Assembly: GCA_965267535.1 (NCBI GenBank)
Contig: OZ254082.1
Coordinates: 2,604,001-2,668,000, forward strand
Origin: CAXBNB01 sp965267535
Lineage (GTDB): Bacteria > Bacteroidota > Bacteroidia > Cytophagales > Cyclobacteriaceae
Length of the DNA stretch: 64,000 bases
Reading direction: 5' to 3'
Both the position numbers and the translations under genes were made by a program. The notes beneath the pieces were generated by a model. It saw only the letters and a list, made by a program, of their open reading frames with translations, was not told where the DNA came from and searched no databases. Below, piece after piece: positions 1-15,000 of the stretch (within the stretch, counting starts at the first letter, position 1; each line of letters starts with the position of its first letter).

Positions 1-1
1 C

Positions 2-3000
2 AACGGAACGGATTTCGCATCAGGACCTGTATTTACCGGAGCAAGTGTTACCGATATGCCTCACGGTACATATTCTGTATTTGCCATTTTAGACGGCAAT
101 GCATGTCCTTCAGACACAGCCACAGTAGTAATAGACCTGATCGAACAAGATCCTGTTATTAAAATAAACAAACTTGCTCCCTTAACAGACTGTGCTACGC
201 CTAACGGACAACTGGAAGCCGTAGTAATAGTAGACGGTATGGAAGTTACCAATGGATATAATTTCACCTGGTATCTGGGCAATGACTTTATCGATACAGT
301 GAGTGTTGCCAGTATAGCCTCTAACCTGGAAGCACGAACCTATACCGTAGTAGCACAAAATAAAATCAGTGGGTGTACGTCCAATCTGGATGAGGTAGTG
401 GATACCAATCTCACTCTGCCGGGTATCCAACTGGAAACGAAGACGGACATTACAGCCTGTAACAATCTGAATGGCGGATCGATTACGGTAAGTTCGGGTG
501 GATTTACTACTGACTATACGTTTAATTGGTACAACGGTACAGAAGTAAAAGCTGTTCCTGATTTTACAGGAGTAGCAGGAGCAGGCGCTACCTATTCCGG
601 AATCACCTTTGGCTTCTACACAGTGGAAGCTGTACAAACAGAGGGAAGCAACCCTTCTAACTGTAAATCTGCTCCCCTCACCATTGAAATAGAAAACCTG
701 ACAGGAGCACCGGCAGCCGAGTTTACTACGGTACACAACAGCTCATGCGGTAGCGGAAACGGATCCATTACTGCCACCTCCGGAGGCACTGCTACCGGCT
801 TTACTTTCGACTTTTACTCTGGCGTAAGCACCTCCCCTTCTGATAAAATAACAACTAACCTGTCCGGGGAAAACAACAGCATTGCCGGTTCATTGCCCGA
901 TGGCGATTACACCGTGGTTATCACCAATAGCAGCAATGGCTGTAGTGTGCAAAATGTGGTTACCCTTAATGACATCAGTAGTAACCCTGATATTTTAGAC
1001 ACAGATATAGACGTAACAGACCGTACTGCCTGTAATGGAGGCGGTGCAGATCCCGACAATGGAATGATTGACGCTGTAGGAACAGCAAGTGGCGGATCTG
1101 GAAATTACGAGTATATCCTTTGGTCTGGTGCTGCTTCAGGTAACCCACTAGCCACGAACAATACAGGGCTTTTTGAACAACTAGGATCAGGAAACTACTC
1201 TCTAAAAGTAAGAGATCTGGATACAGATTGTTTATCTGATGTATCAGACATTAGAATCAACCTGGTAAGGGATGAACCAATAATTGGATTGGCTTCCAGT
1301 ACTGAAAATACAAATTGTAATACCGGAAACGGAACCCTTTCTGTAACGGCAACTTCAGGCATTTCTGAACCAATCTCGGGCTATGAATTTAGTATCTATC
1401 AGGGAAACAATACACAGGCAGCAAACCTACTCCAGGGACCAATCGCAGTTGCTGACGGGTCTGTAGGACATACATTCACTGGTTTGCTCGGAGGAAACTA
1501 CAGAGTATATATTTTAAACGTAGGTAATAATTGTGATCAGACCGAAGACTTCATCATCAACGATAACATCAGCATACCTGTATTCGAACCACTTATCGTC
1601 ACCAATCAAAGAAGCTGTAACAGTCCAAATGGCGCTTTAGATGCTCGCATAGACGATTCCGGCGATGGTATTTCCAATTACGATTTTGTTTGGTACGCAG
1701 GAGACCAGGCAACAGGTCCTGTTATAGGCACATCTAATGTGTTAGACAACAGAGCTGCCGGTCAGTATACGGTAGTAGCTACAGACAAAACTTCCGGGTG
1801 TAGCTCTTCACCCCTGACAGGAACAGTCGGTGAACAACTCGAACTTCCTATTGTTGAAACCGAAATAGTAAATGCACAAACCAACTGCTCTAATCCTAAT
1901 GGGCAATTGAAAGCATATACTACAGACCCATCCTTCCCCGGAGTAGAATTTACCGACAATCATACTTTTGTTTGGTATGTGGGTAATTCCGCATCCGGCA
2001 CGCCCATCTCAGCAGGAGTAGATCCGGGTAATGGATCAAATCCTACCTTCCCTGTAGCAGGAGAAGAACACACGATTGGCGGATTGGTAGCAGGTACCTA
2101 TACAGTAGAAGTAACCAGTGACAACTCAGGATGTGCCGTTACACAAACCATAACGCTTACTGATAATATTATCTTGCCCGTTATTTCATCAGCCAATGTT
2201 ACTGACAACTCCGGTTGTACAGGAAATTTCACCGGGTCAATAGAAGCAGCTGTTACTTATAATGGAGGAGCTGTTACACTTCCCGATGCGGATTATACCT
2301 TTACCTGGTACAGCGGTATTGGTACCGGTGGCGCTGTACTGTCCACAGGATCGACCAACAATGTGCTATCCAACTTACAAGATGGAGATTACACGGTAAC
2401 TGTAACCAACAATGCTGTAGGGTGTACTTCAGACCCACAAACGTATACGGTGAATCTCAGCCCCGGTGCTTTTGACATAGTAGTAGATACACAATCACCT
2501 AACACCAATTGTACAGGTACTGCGAATGGCCACCTCATCGCATCCATCGAAATTGGAAATGTTGCTCAAAATACTGCAGACTATACTTTTGAATGGTTTG
2601 AAGGAGCAAACACAACGACAAACCTTACAGCACCGGAAACGGAAAGTGGAACTAATAATAGCGAAGCAATAAACCTGGATGCTGGAGAATATACGGTAAG
2701 AGCAACAAACATCGCATCAGGTTGTTCGTTTACTGCTAGTGCAACCATTTCTGACGTTAACGCTACTCTTGCTGTAACCGGTTCAGCCACTACCGGAGCT
2801 ACCGACTGTGCTGCAGGAAACGGATCCATTACTATTAATGAAATAACGCAGACAGCAAATGGTGTATCAACAACCATCGCAGGAGCGGCAACAATCGATG
2901 CAGACTTTGATCTTGAACTTCTAAATGCCAGCCTGACATCACTAGGCAATATTACAAACCCAAGTGCGGCAACATTAAGCCCCGGTACTTACTATGTTGT

Positions 3001-6000
3001 AGCAACATACACTGCCGGTTCGGGTTGTGAGTCCACTCCTTTCCAGTTTACTATAGCTGACAATTCTATTAACCCTGTTATCAATATAGTAGAAGATGCT
3101 CCCGATGCTGCATGTACAGGCGGCACAGGATCTGGAGGGTTAAGCGCTTCTGTAGACGAATCAGCTCAGGGAGGCGGTGCAGCCGTAACGGCCAACTACT
3201 CCTTCCAGTGGTATGTCGGTAGTGATTTGAATAACACAACAACTCCCGTTCCAAACGGTAATGGAGGAAATACTGCATCCATTACCAATATGGAAGGCGG
3301 AGATTATTTTGTTGTAGTAACGGATAATGCTACACCTAACAATGGCTGTTCTGCACGGTTGAGCTTTACTCTAAGTGAAGACAACCCTGCATACACGATA
3401 CAGACAGCAGATGTTACTCTTGCTCATATTAGCGAGTGTACAGGAGCAACCACAGGTTCTGCTACTGTCAATGATGTACTCGTTGACGGAGTATCCAACG
3501 GAGGAACTACAGGTTTTACGTTTGAGCTTACCGATAATATGGGAGCTTCATTAAGCACCAATGCCACTGGAGTCTTTACCGGATTAACCAATGGTACTTA
3601 CTATGTAATCGCTACCAACACCAATACAAACTGTGAATCTGTTCCGTTGCAGTTCGATATCCTCGATCAGTCTGTACAACCTCAACTTTCCATCACTGTG
3701 GATGCCAACAATACCGACTGTGCTGGAGGTGGTAACGGGCAGTTAACCGTTTCGGTAGACAACCCCGACGGAGGAACTTACTCCTACACATGGCATTCAG
3801 GGGCAGATGTGAATGTAAACAACCCTATCGGACAAACGACAGCTAGTGCTACCGGACTCGATAATGGTGACTACTGGGTGCTGGTAGAAGACGATAACAG
3901 CCCAGGATCATGTTTCGCCAAAATATCAGCTTCCATCATCGACGATCCGGCGGACCTGTCGGTAGATGCAGCTACCGCTGTAGCTACCGATCAGTGTAAT
4001 CCACAAAACGGCTCGATCACCATCACGCAGATGACCGAAGATGGTACTACCTATACTGCGGCTACTGACATGCAGCCCTACACATTTACCCTCTATGAAA
4101 GTGACGGTACTACTGCTGTAGCTCCCGATCCATTCACGCAGGCTACTGCCACCGATCTGCCGGTAGCAACAGGACTCGATGCGGGTACTTACTTTGTAAC
4201 GGTAACCAATGCTCTGACTTGTCAATCCGGACAAACTCAGGTGATCGTTGGTACTAACACTACAGCTCCTGCCCTTACCATTACTGAAGTGGCCCCTAAC
4301 GGAACATGTGCAGGAGCTACAAATCCGGTGGGTTCGCTACAGGTAACTGTGGATAACGATGATAGTGAAGACTATACCTACCAATGGTATGTAGGAAGTG
4401 GTACCGGTACTCCTGTCGTTGACGGAGTGAATGCTAACGGATCTAACGTTCCTGCCGGTGAACCGCAAATGGAAACCATCTCAGGACTCGTCGAAGGTGT
4501 ATACACCGTTGTGGTAACCGATAACGAAAGTACTGCTTCGGCTGGACTCGGATGTTCTGCTTCGGCTACTTTCACGCTGAGCAAAGACACGCCTACTTAT
4601 ACCGTAAATGCTGCTTCTACTACACACATACAACACTGTACGGTAGATGATACCGGCGTATACGAAGTAACCGACGTAAGTGTAAACGGTACTCCTACCG
4701 GAGGTGTAGCTGGATTTACTTTCAAATTCTTTGACAACCTCGGTACCGAACTCACAACAGGAAACCCTGCTTCGGTAACCGTTACCGGTGCAAACATCTC
4801 AGGACTTACTCCGGGTAACTACAGTGTAGAAATAACAAATACTGCTACTAACTGTAGCTCAGCAAACATTCCTTTCGAAATTCAGGACAACTCGCAGGCA
4901 CCCGTACTTTCCATTACTGTAGATCAAAACAATACTTCTTGTGGAGCTGCTAATGGTTCGCTTACCGCAAACATTGTATTCAATGATGGTGGTACCTACT
5001 CCTACACCTGGTACAACGGAAACAACCTGAGCGACACATCCAGCCCACTCGGACAAACAACCGCTACTGCTACCGGACTCGATAATGGTGACTACTGGGT
5101 ACTGGTAACGGATACCTCTGACCCTAACAATACCTGTTCAGCTAAAATAGCTGGTACTATCATCGACGATCCGGCGGACCTGTCGGTAGATGCAGCTACC
5201 GCTGTAGCTACCGATCAGTGTAATCCACAAAACGGCTCGATCACCATCACGCAGATGACCGAAGATGGTACTACCTATACTGCGGCTACTGACATGCAGC
5301 CCTACACATTTACCCTCTATGAAAGTGACGGTACTACTGCTGTAGCTCCCGATCCATTCACGCAGGCTACTGCCACCGATCTGCCGGTAGCAACAGGACT
5401 CGATGCGGGTACTTACTTTGTAACGGTAACCAATGCTCTGACTTGTCAATCCGGACAAACTCAGGTGATCGTTGGTACTAACACTACAGCTCCTGCCCTT
5501 ACCATTACTGAAGTGGCCCCTAACGGAACATGTGCAGGAGCTACAAATCCGGTGGGTTCGCTACAGGTAACTGTGGATAACGATGATAGTGAAGACTATA
5601 CCTACCAATGGTATGTAGGAAGTGGTACCGGTACTCCTGTCGTTGACGGAGTGAATGCTAACGGATCTAACGTTCCTGCCGGTGAACCGCAAATGGAAAC
5701 CATCTCAGGACTCGTCGAAGGTGTATACACCGTTGTGGTAACCGATAACGAAAGTACTGCTTCGGCTGGACTCGGATGTTCTGCTTCGGCTACTTTCACG
5801 CTGAGCAAAGACACGCCTACTTATACCGTAAATGCTGCTTCTACTACACACATACAACACTGTACGGTAGATGATACCGGCGTATACGAAGTAACCGACG
5901 TAAGTGTAAACGGTACTCCTACCGGAGGTGTAGCTGGATTTACTTTCAAATTCTTTGACAACCTCGGTACCGAACTCACAACAGGAAACCCTGCTTCGGT

Positions 6001-9000
6001 AACCGTTACAGGGGCAAACATCTCAGGACTCACTCCGGGTAACTACAGTGTAGAAATAACAAATACTGCTACTAACTGTAGCTCAGCAAACATTCCTTTC
6101 GAAATTCAGGACAACTCGCAGGCACCCGTACTTTCCATTACTGTAGATCAAAACAATACTTCTTGTGGAGCTGCTAATGGTTCGCTTACCGCAAACATTG
6201 TATTCAATGATGGTGGCACGTACTCCTACACCTGGTACAACGGAAACAACCTGAGCGACACATCCAGCCCGCTCGGACAAACAACCGCTACTGCTACCGG
6301 ACTCGATAATGGTGACTACTGGGTACTGGTAACGGATACCTCTGACCCTAACAATACCTGTTCGGCTAAAATAGCTGGTACTATCATCGACGATCCGGCA
6401 GACCTGTCGGTAGATGCAGCTACCGCTGTAGCTACCGATCAGTGTAATCCACAAAACGGCTCGATCACCATCACGCAGATGACCGAAGATGGTACTACCT
6501 ATACTGCGGCTACTGACATGCAGCCCTACACATTTACCCTCTATGAAAGTGACGGTACTACTGCTGTAGCTCCCGATCCATTCACGCAGGCTACTGCCAC
6601 CGATCTGCCGGTAGCAACAGGACTCGATGCGGGTACTTACTTTGTAACGGTAACCAATGCTCTGACTTGTCAATCCGGACAAACTCAGGTGATCGTTGGT
6701 ACTAACACTACAGCTCCTGCCCTTACCATTACTGAAGTGGCCCCTAACGGAACATGTGCAGGAGCTACAAATCCGGTGGGTTCGCTACAGGTAACTGTGG
6801 ATAACGATGATAGTGAAGACTATACCTACCAATGGTATGTAGGAAGTGGTACCGGTACTCCTGTCGTTGACGGAGTGAATGCTAACGGATCTAACGTTCC
6901 TGCCGGTGAACCGCAAATGGAAACCATCTCAGGACTCGTCGAAGGTGTATACACCGTTGTGGTAACCGATAACGAAAGTACTGCTTCGGCTGGACTCGGA
7001 TGTTCTGCTTCGGCTACTTTCACGCTGAGCAAAGACACGCCTACTTATACCGTAAATGCTGCTTCTACTACACACATACAACACTGTACGGTAGATGATA
7101 CCGGCGTATACGAAGTAACCGACGTAAGTGTAAACGGTACTCCTACCGGAGGTGTAGCTGGATTTACTTTCAAATTCTTTGACAACCTCGGTACCGAACT
7201 CACAACAGGAAACCCTGCTTCGGTAACCGTTACCGGTGCAAACATCTCAGGACTTACTCCGGGTAACTACAGTGTAGAAATAACAAATACTGCTACTAAC
7301 TGTAGCTCAGCAAACATTCCTTTCGAAATCCAGGACAACTCGCAGGCGCCCGTACTTTCCATTACTGTAGATCAAAACAATACTTCTTGTGGAGCTGCTA
7401 ATGGTTCGCTTACCGCAAACATTGTATTCAATGATGGTGGTACCTACTCCTACACCTGGTACAACGGAAACAACCTGAGCGACACATCCAGCCCACTCGG
7501 ACAAACAACCGCTACTGCTACCGGACTCGATAATGGTGACTACTGGGTACTGGTAACGGATACCTCTGACCCTAACAATACCTGTTCAGCTAAAATAGCT
7601 GGTACTATCATCGACGATCCGGCGGACCTGTCGGTAGATGCAGCTACCGCTGTAGCTACCGATCAGTGTAATCCACAAAACGGCTCGATCACCATCACGC
7701 AGATGACCGAAGATGGTACTACCTATACTGCGGCTACTGACATGCAGCCCTACACATTTACCCTCTATGAAAGTGACGGTACTACTGCTGTAGCTCCCGA
7801 TCCATTCACGCAGGCTACTGCCACCGATCTGCCGGTAGCAACAGGACTCGATGCGGGTACTTACTTTGTAACGGTAACCAATGCTCTGACTTGTCAATCC
7901 GGACAAACTCAGGTGATCGTTGGTACTAACACTACAGCTCCTGCCCTTACCATTACTGAAGTGGCCCCTAACGGAACATGTGCAGGAGCTACAAATCCGG
8001 TGGGTTCGCTACAGGTAACTGTGGATAACGATGATAGTGAAGACTATACCTACCAATGGTATGTAGGAAGTGGTACCGGTACTCCTGTCGTTGACGGAGT
8101 GAATGCTAACGGATCTAACGTTCCTGCCGGTGAACCGCAAATGGAAACCATCTCAGGACTCGTCGAAGGTGTATACACCGTTGTGGTAACCGATAACGAA
8201 AGTACTGCTTCGGCTGGACTCGGATGTTCTGCTTCGGCTACTTTCACGCTGAGCAAAGACACGCCTACTTATACCGTAAATGCTGCTTCTACTACACACA
8301 TACAACACTGTACGGTAGATGATACCGGCGTATACGAAGTAACCGACGTAAGTGTAAACGGTACTCCTACCGGAGGTGTAGCTGGATTTACTTTCAAATT
8401 CTTTGACAACCTCGGTACCGAACTCACAACAGGAAACCCTGCTTCGGTAACCGTTACCGGTGCAAACATCTCAGGACTCACTCCGGGTAACTACAGTGTA
8501 GAAATAACAAATACTGCTACTAACTGTAGCTCAGCAAACATTCCTTTCGAAATTCAGGACAACTCGCAGGCACCCGTACTTTCCATTACTGTAGATCAAA
8601 ACAATACTTCTTGTGGAGCTGCTAATGGTTCGCTTACCGCAAACATTGTATTCAATGATGGTGGCACGTACTCCTACACCTGGTACAACGGAAACAACCT
8701 GAGCGACACATCCAGCCCGCTCGGACAAACAACCGCTACTGCTACCGGACTCGATAATGGTGACTACTGGGTACTGGTAACGGATACCTCTGACCCTAAC
8801 AATACCTGTTCGGCTAAAATAGCTGGTACTATCATCGACGATCCGGCAGACCTGTCGGTAGATGCAGCTACCGCTGTAGCTACCGATCAGTGTAATCCAC
8901 AAAACGGCTCGATCACCATCACGCAGATGACCGAAGATGGTACTACCTATACTGCGGCTACTGACATGCAGCCCTACACATTTACCCTCTATGAAAGTGA

Positions 9001-12000
9001 CGGTACTACTGCTGTAGCTCCCGATCCATTCACGCAGGCTACTGCCACCGATCTGCCGGTAGCAACAGGACTCGATGCGGGTACTTACTTTGTAACGGTA
9101 ACCAATGCTCTGACTTGTCAATCCGGACAAACTCAGGTGATCGTTGGTACTAACACTACAGCTCCTGCCCTTACCATTACTGAAGTGGCCCCTAACGGAA
9201 CATGTGCAGGAGCTACAAATCCGGTGGGTTCGCTACAGGTAACTGTGGATAACGATGATAGTGAAGACTATACCTACCAATGGTATGTAGGAAGTGGTAC
9301 CGGTACTCCTGTCGTTGACGGAGTGAATGCTAACGGATCTAACGTTCCTGCCGGTGAACCGCAAATGGAAACCATCTCAGGACTCGTCGAAGGTGTATAC
9401 ACCGTTGTGGTAACCGATAACGAAAGTACTGCTTCGGCTGGACTCGGATGTTCTGCTTCGGCTACTTTCACGCTGAGCAAAGACACGCCTACTTATACCG
9501 TAAATGCTGCTTCTACTACACACATACAACACTGTACGGTAGATGATACCGGCGTATACGAAGTAACCGACGTAAGTGTAAACGGTACTCCTACCGGAGG
9601 TGTAGCCGGGTTTACTTTCAAATTCTTTGACAACCTCGGTACCGAACTCACAACAGGAAACCCTGCTTCGGTAACCGTTACAGGGGCAAACATCTCAGGA
9701 CTTACTCCGGGTAACTACAGTGTAGAAATAACAAACACTACTACTAACTGTAGCTCAGCAAACATTCCTTTCGAAATTCAGGACAACTCGCAGGCGCCCG
9801 TACTCTCCATTACTGTAGATCAAAACAATACTTCTTGTGGGGCTGCTAACGGTTCGCTTACCGCAAACATTGTATTCAATGATGGTGGTACCTACTCCTA
9901 CACCTGGTACAACGGAAACAACCTGAGCGACACATCCAGCCCGCTCGGACAAACAACAGCTACTGCTACCGGACTCGATAATGGTGACTACTGGGTACTG
10001 GTAACGGATACCTCTGACCCTAACAATACCTGTTCGGCTAAAATAGCTGGTACTATCATCGACGATCCGGCGGATATCACCATCAATGCAAGCACTCAGG
10101 CAAACGTAACTAAGTGTGCAGCAGACAATGGACAAATCACCATTACCGAACTGGTCGTTAATGGCACTACATTAACAGCAGAAGCAGATATCGACGATTA
10201 TACATTTGCCTTATATGACAATACAAACACGCTAATAAGACCGTTTGACAATCCGGGTACACCGGGTTCATTCCCATCTACCAACGCAGACCTGGCAGCA
10301 GGTACTTACTACGTAGTAGCTACCGAAGCTGCGGCTACTGCATGTTCTTCTGTAGCGTATCAGATCGATATCGATGACGTGTCTGAGAGTCCGGTACTGG
10401 TGACCGCAGAACTAGCTGCCAACAGCAACTGCACGGGTACGCCTAACGGATCGGCTCAGGTAACGATAACCGGAGGTAGCGGTACTTACACCTATGCATG
10501 GTATGAAGGCAATGACCTGAATAATACCGCCAGCGCTGTAAACGTAGCAAACGGTGGAAATACGGCGACCATTACCAACATGGCCGCAGGATTTTACTGG
10601 GTACTGGTAACCGACAATGATGCCTCTGCCCCGGATAACGAAGGTTGTTCATCCAGAGAACTGGTAGAGATTACCGAAAACCTCGAAACCATTACCATTG
10701 AAGCAGTAGATTTTGCAAAAGTAGACAACACCAACTGTTCACCATTCAACGGGCAGGCTACAGTAAATCAGATAACTTCCAATGGTACAGGCCTGGGTGC
10801 AGGTACATTTGCCGGTTATGAATTTGTATGGTACAACAGCGACGGGTCGGTAGTAGCACCGGCTAACACTACCAATACACGAAGCGACCTGGCTCCCGGA
10901 AACTATCAGGTGACAGCCAAAAACACTACTTCCGGCTGTGAATCAGCACCGGTTTCCTTTACAATCAATGACAATTCTACTACACCCGATCTGGCTACAG
11001 ACATTGTAGTAGTCAATTCTACCAGTTGTGATGTATCTACATTTGCCAACGGATCTATGACCGTAGACCCTGACGGCACGGGTTCACCCAACGACGGCAC
11101 TTACTCTTATCAGTGGTACACCGGATCGGTAGCCGGCGGCACACCACTGGCAGGAGCTACCAATGCACAAACAGGGCTTGCCCCGGGGGTATACTCTGTA
11201 CAGGTAACAAATACAACCACTGGTTGTGAGAGTTCAATCCAACGTACTATCACACAGGAAGAAACCGTAGACCCTGAGATCGTATCCTTTACTACCGGAA
11301 CTGTGACCAGCTGTACTACCCCTGACGGAACAGCTACAGCCAATGCGGAACTCGATGGTGTGGCTGTGAATCCAACAGACTACAACTGGTACTGGTTCTC
11401 AGATGCAGATGCCACTACGCCTCTGGTAGCCGGTGGCGGAATCACCATAACTGATAATGTAGTAACCGGACTGTCTGAAAACACCTATTCGGTGTACCTG
11501 GAAAACAAAAACACCGGCTGTAAGTCGGATGTATCTCAGGTAGAAATAACCAGAGACCCAAGCATTGATATCACCATCAATATCTTCCAGACACAGCCCG
11601 GCACATGTAACGGTGCTACAGGTGAACTTAGAATTGAAGCAACAGATCCATCTGGTGTACACCAATTTACATTTGAAGTATACAAAGGAGAAAGTGACTT
11701 GAGCGCAACTCCTGATTTGATAGCTTCAAGTGTAGATGATGCTGGAGATGCTGCAGGAGTTATCGATAATGGCAATACTCCCTTTGGTCAAGGTAACGGC
11801 GCAGATGATGATGATGGTGTTACAGACTATGAGGTTGAAAATTTGATTAACGATACGTACACTATTGTGGCTACAGACCAAAGTACCGGATGTACCGAAA
11901 GGCGTGTGTTTGTGTTGTTCTGGGCCGATGTTCAACGTGTGGATGTAGACCCAATTGTTAGAGAACATTCCACTAACTGTAAACCATACAACGATGGTGC

Positions 12001-15000
12001 AGGTGGTGCTACGGGAGAGTCAGATGTAACACTGAGAATACCGGCGTTAAACATTTCTAATCAGGATAACTACCAACTTTTCCTATATCAAAGCACCAAT
12101 ATCGACCCTGAACCTGACATGACTATTGGTACTAAAAATTGGGAAACAGCAGATGGCCGTCCTTCCAGTATTCAAAGAATTGCTGGTACTTTAACTGGGG
12201 CTACTCTAGACTTAACTACTGACACCTATATTAACCATGGTGCAATAGGTGGTCCTGGAAATGGTATTTTTGAAGTCGGAGAGACTATTACCGGAGGAAC
12301 AAGTGGTGCTGAAGGAACTATTACTGAAATTGTTGGCTCGAGACTAAGAATAACAATTACCAATGCAACAGCATTTACACCACCTGAGACTATCACAACT
12401 CTTGGAACGGATAATGATAATGCAACAGCTAATGACTTCCTTGCGGATAAATTAAATGACTATACATTCACAGGTTTAACAGCTGGAGTTTATGCTGTAG
12501 TTGCTGCAGAAGAGGATGAGAACTTCTGCTACTCACCACCTGTTACATTTGAAATTGAAGACCGAACCGATGAGATAGAAGTTGAATCTATCGGAGTAGA
12601 CGGTAGTGATGGAAATTTTAACGACGATGATGTCGAAATTGTAAGCAACATGGATTGTACCGGTAGTGCTACTTCGGGTACAGGTTCTATTACGATAAAC
12701 CGACTGAAGCGCGGGGCTGATGAAGATATCGGAGCGGCGGCACTTGGAGCCAATTATAACTATGTATGGCACGAAGGCCCTACCACCGGATCTAATATCA
12801 TGGGAACAACCATTACACCTACTGTAAACAATGGATATGAAATCACTGGACTTCCCGGAGGCCAATACTTGGTAGAAGTAAGTAAAATAAACTCTGCCAA
12901 CGGCGATGAGGAGCTGTGCGAAACTACCTTTGTATTTACAGTACCCAATGTGCCGCCTACCTATACCATAGTAAGTCATACTGTACAACATGTAGACGAC
13001 TGTGCGACACAGGACAATGGATCTATAACCCTTCTCAATGTTGATGTGGGTAGTGGAGGTGAACCATTTTTAGGGTTAACAGGTACTTACGACTTCCTGC
13101 TCTATGAAGGCAATGTGCTAATCAATGGAGGTACCCCGGACGACCCTACGTTTACCGGCCTGGATGCAGGTACTTACACATTGTATATCCAAAACGAAAC
13201 ATCGCTTTGTTTGTCTGACCCCTACTATGTAGAAATTGAAGACAATCATGTAGACCCTGATTTAACCGACTTCAACATTACTCCCAACACAGGCTGTGAA
13301 GGTAGTACAGATGCCAGAAACGGTTCTATTAGAGTTAATAATATAGGTGATCAGGTGACAAATGTGACCATTCAGTGGTTAATCGGTGATGTAAACTCTG
13401 TCAATACAGTACCTGCAGGCAATATAACCAGCAGCAATGACGACACACAGATTGATAACATGCCGGGAGGTACTTACACTCTGGTAGTTACAGACAATAC
13501 AGACCCGAACAACGGTTGCTCTACGTTTGCCAGCTATGTCATTCCTGACAATACTGTGGGCGTAACGTCTTTTGCCGGCACAAAAACCGATGCTCAGGAT
13601 TGTACAGTACCCTCCAATGGTGAAATTGTAATCAACTCTGTTACTGATAGTAACTCTACAGTGTACAGCGTAGAAGCAGACATAAACAATACATTTGACT
13701 TTATTGTTTACAATGAAGACTTCAGTTCAAACTTTGTAGACACAGATAGAAATATCCAAAATCTAAACCCGGGCACATACTATGTAGTAGCTGAAAACCA
13801 AGTATCAAAATGTCAGTCTGACCCTGTACAGTTTGTGATTGACGATGTATCGGCTAATCCGGCATTGAGCTTTACCATAGATAGTGATAACACTACCTGC
13901 TCAACTGCATCGGGTGAGGTAACCGTAAACATCGCTTCGGCAAGTGGCACCTATACTTACGAGTGGTTTGTGGGCGGTGACGTAAGCGACGAAGGCACTC
14001 CATTTGCAAATGGTTCGGTACCGAGTGCACAGACCACCGGTGTGGGCACAGACAATGTATCGGGCCTACCCGCAGGTACCTATTGGGTAAAAGTGACAGA
14101 TACTGCCAATCCATCCAGTACGTGCGTAAGCAAGGGAGTGGTAACTGTTGAAGACGAAACAGGAACCATTACCCTTAATGCATCTACTCAGATCACCATC
14201 ACCGATGCTTCCGATTGTGCTGGAGCTAACGCTACAGGACAAATCGAAGTAACCGATGTGAGTGTGAACGGTGTAGCTCAGGGTGGTACTGCAGGATTTA
14301 CTTTCGAGTTCTTCGACAATGCCAATGTATCTGAGTCTACGGCTAATCCGTTTGCCAGCGTAGCTCCGGGTGACTACTTCGTAGTGGCGACAAGCTCTAC
14401 TACAGGATGTAGCTCTGATCCTATTCAGGTAACTGTTGGCACTACTGCCGACAACCCCGATATAACGCTCGCTGCTACTGACAACACCGCTTGTGATGCA
14501 GCCAACTACAACGGTACAGTAACCGCTACCATCAATGACATGGGCGCTAGAACAAATGCGGATTATACATTTACATGGTACAACGGAGGACAACCGGTAA
14601 CAGGACCTGCCAGAACCGAAACCGGAAATACACTCTCCGATCTCGAACCAGGACTGTACTCAGTGGTAATTACCGCTAACTCTCCTACCGGTGTAGGATG
14701 TTCTTCTACCGCTACTGTCGAAGTGATCGACAACCCTAGCGAGTTTACCATCTCTTCTACAGCTATATCGCACATCTCCGATTGTGCCGATATTGGACAG
14801 ATTGAAGTAAACGGTATGATCATCGATGGAGCCGCTGAAACCACACAGAGAACCGTAATCGACAATTATACATTTACCATATACGATAGCAACATGGCAA
14901 ACCCTGCCGCATTTACCAATGCAGGTACGCCTACCAACTATCCCTCGGTAACCGGACTCGCTGCGGGTACATACTTTATCACGGCTACTCTCGATGCGGC

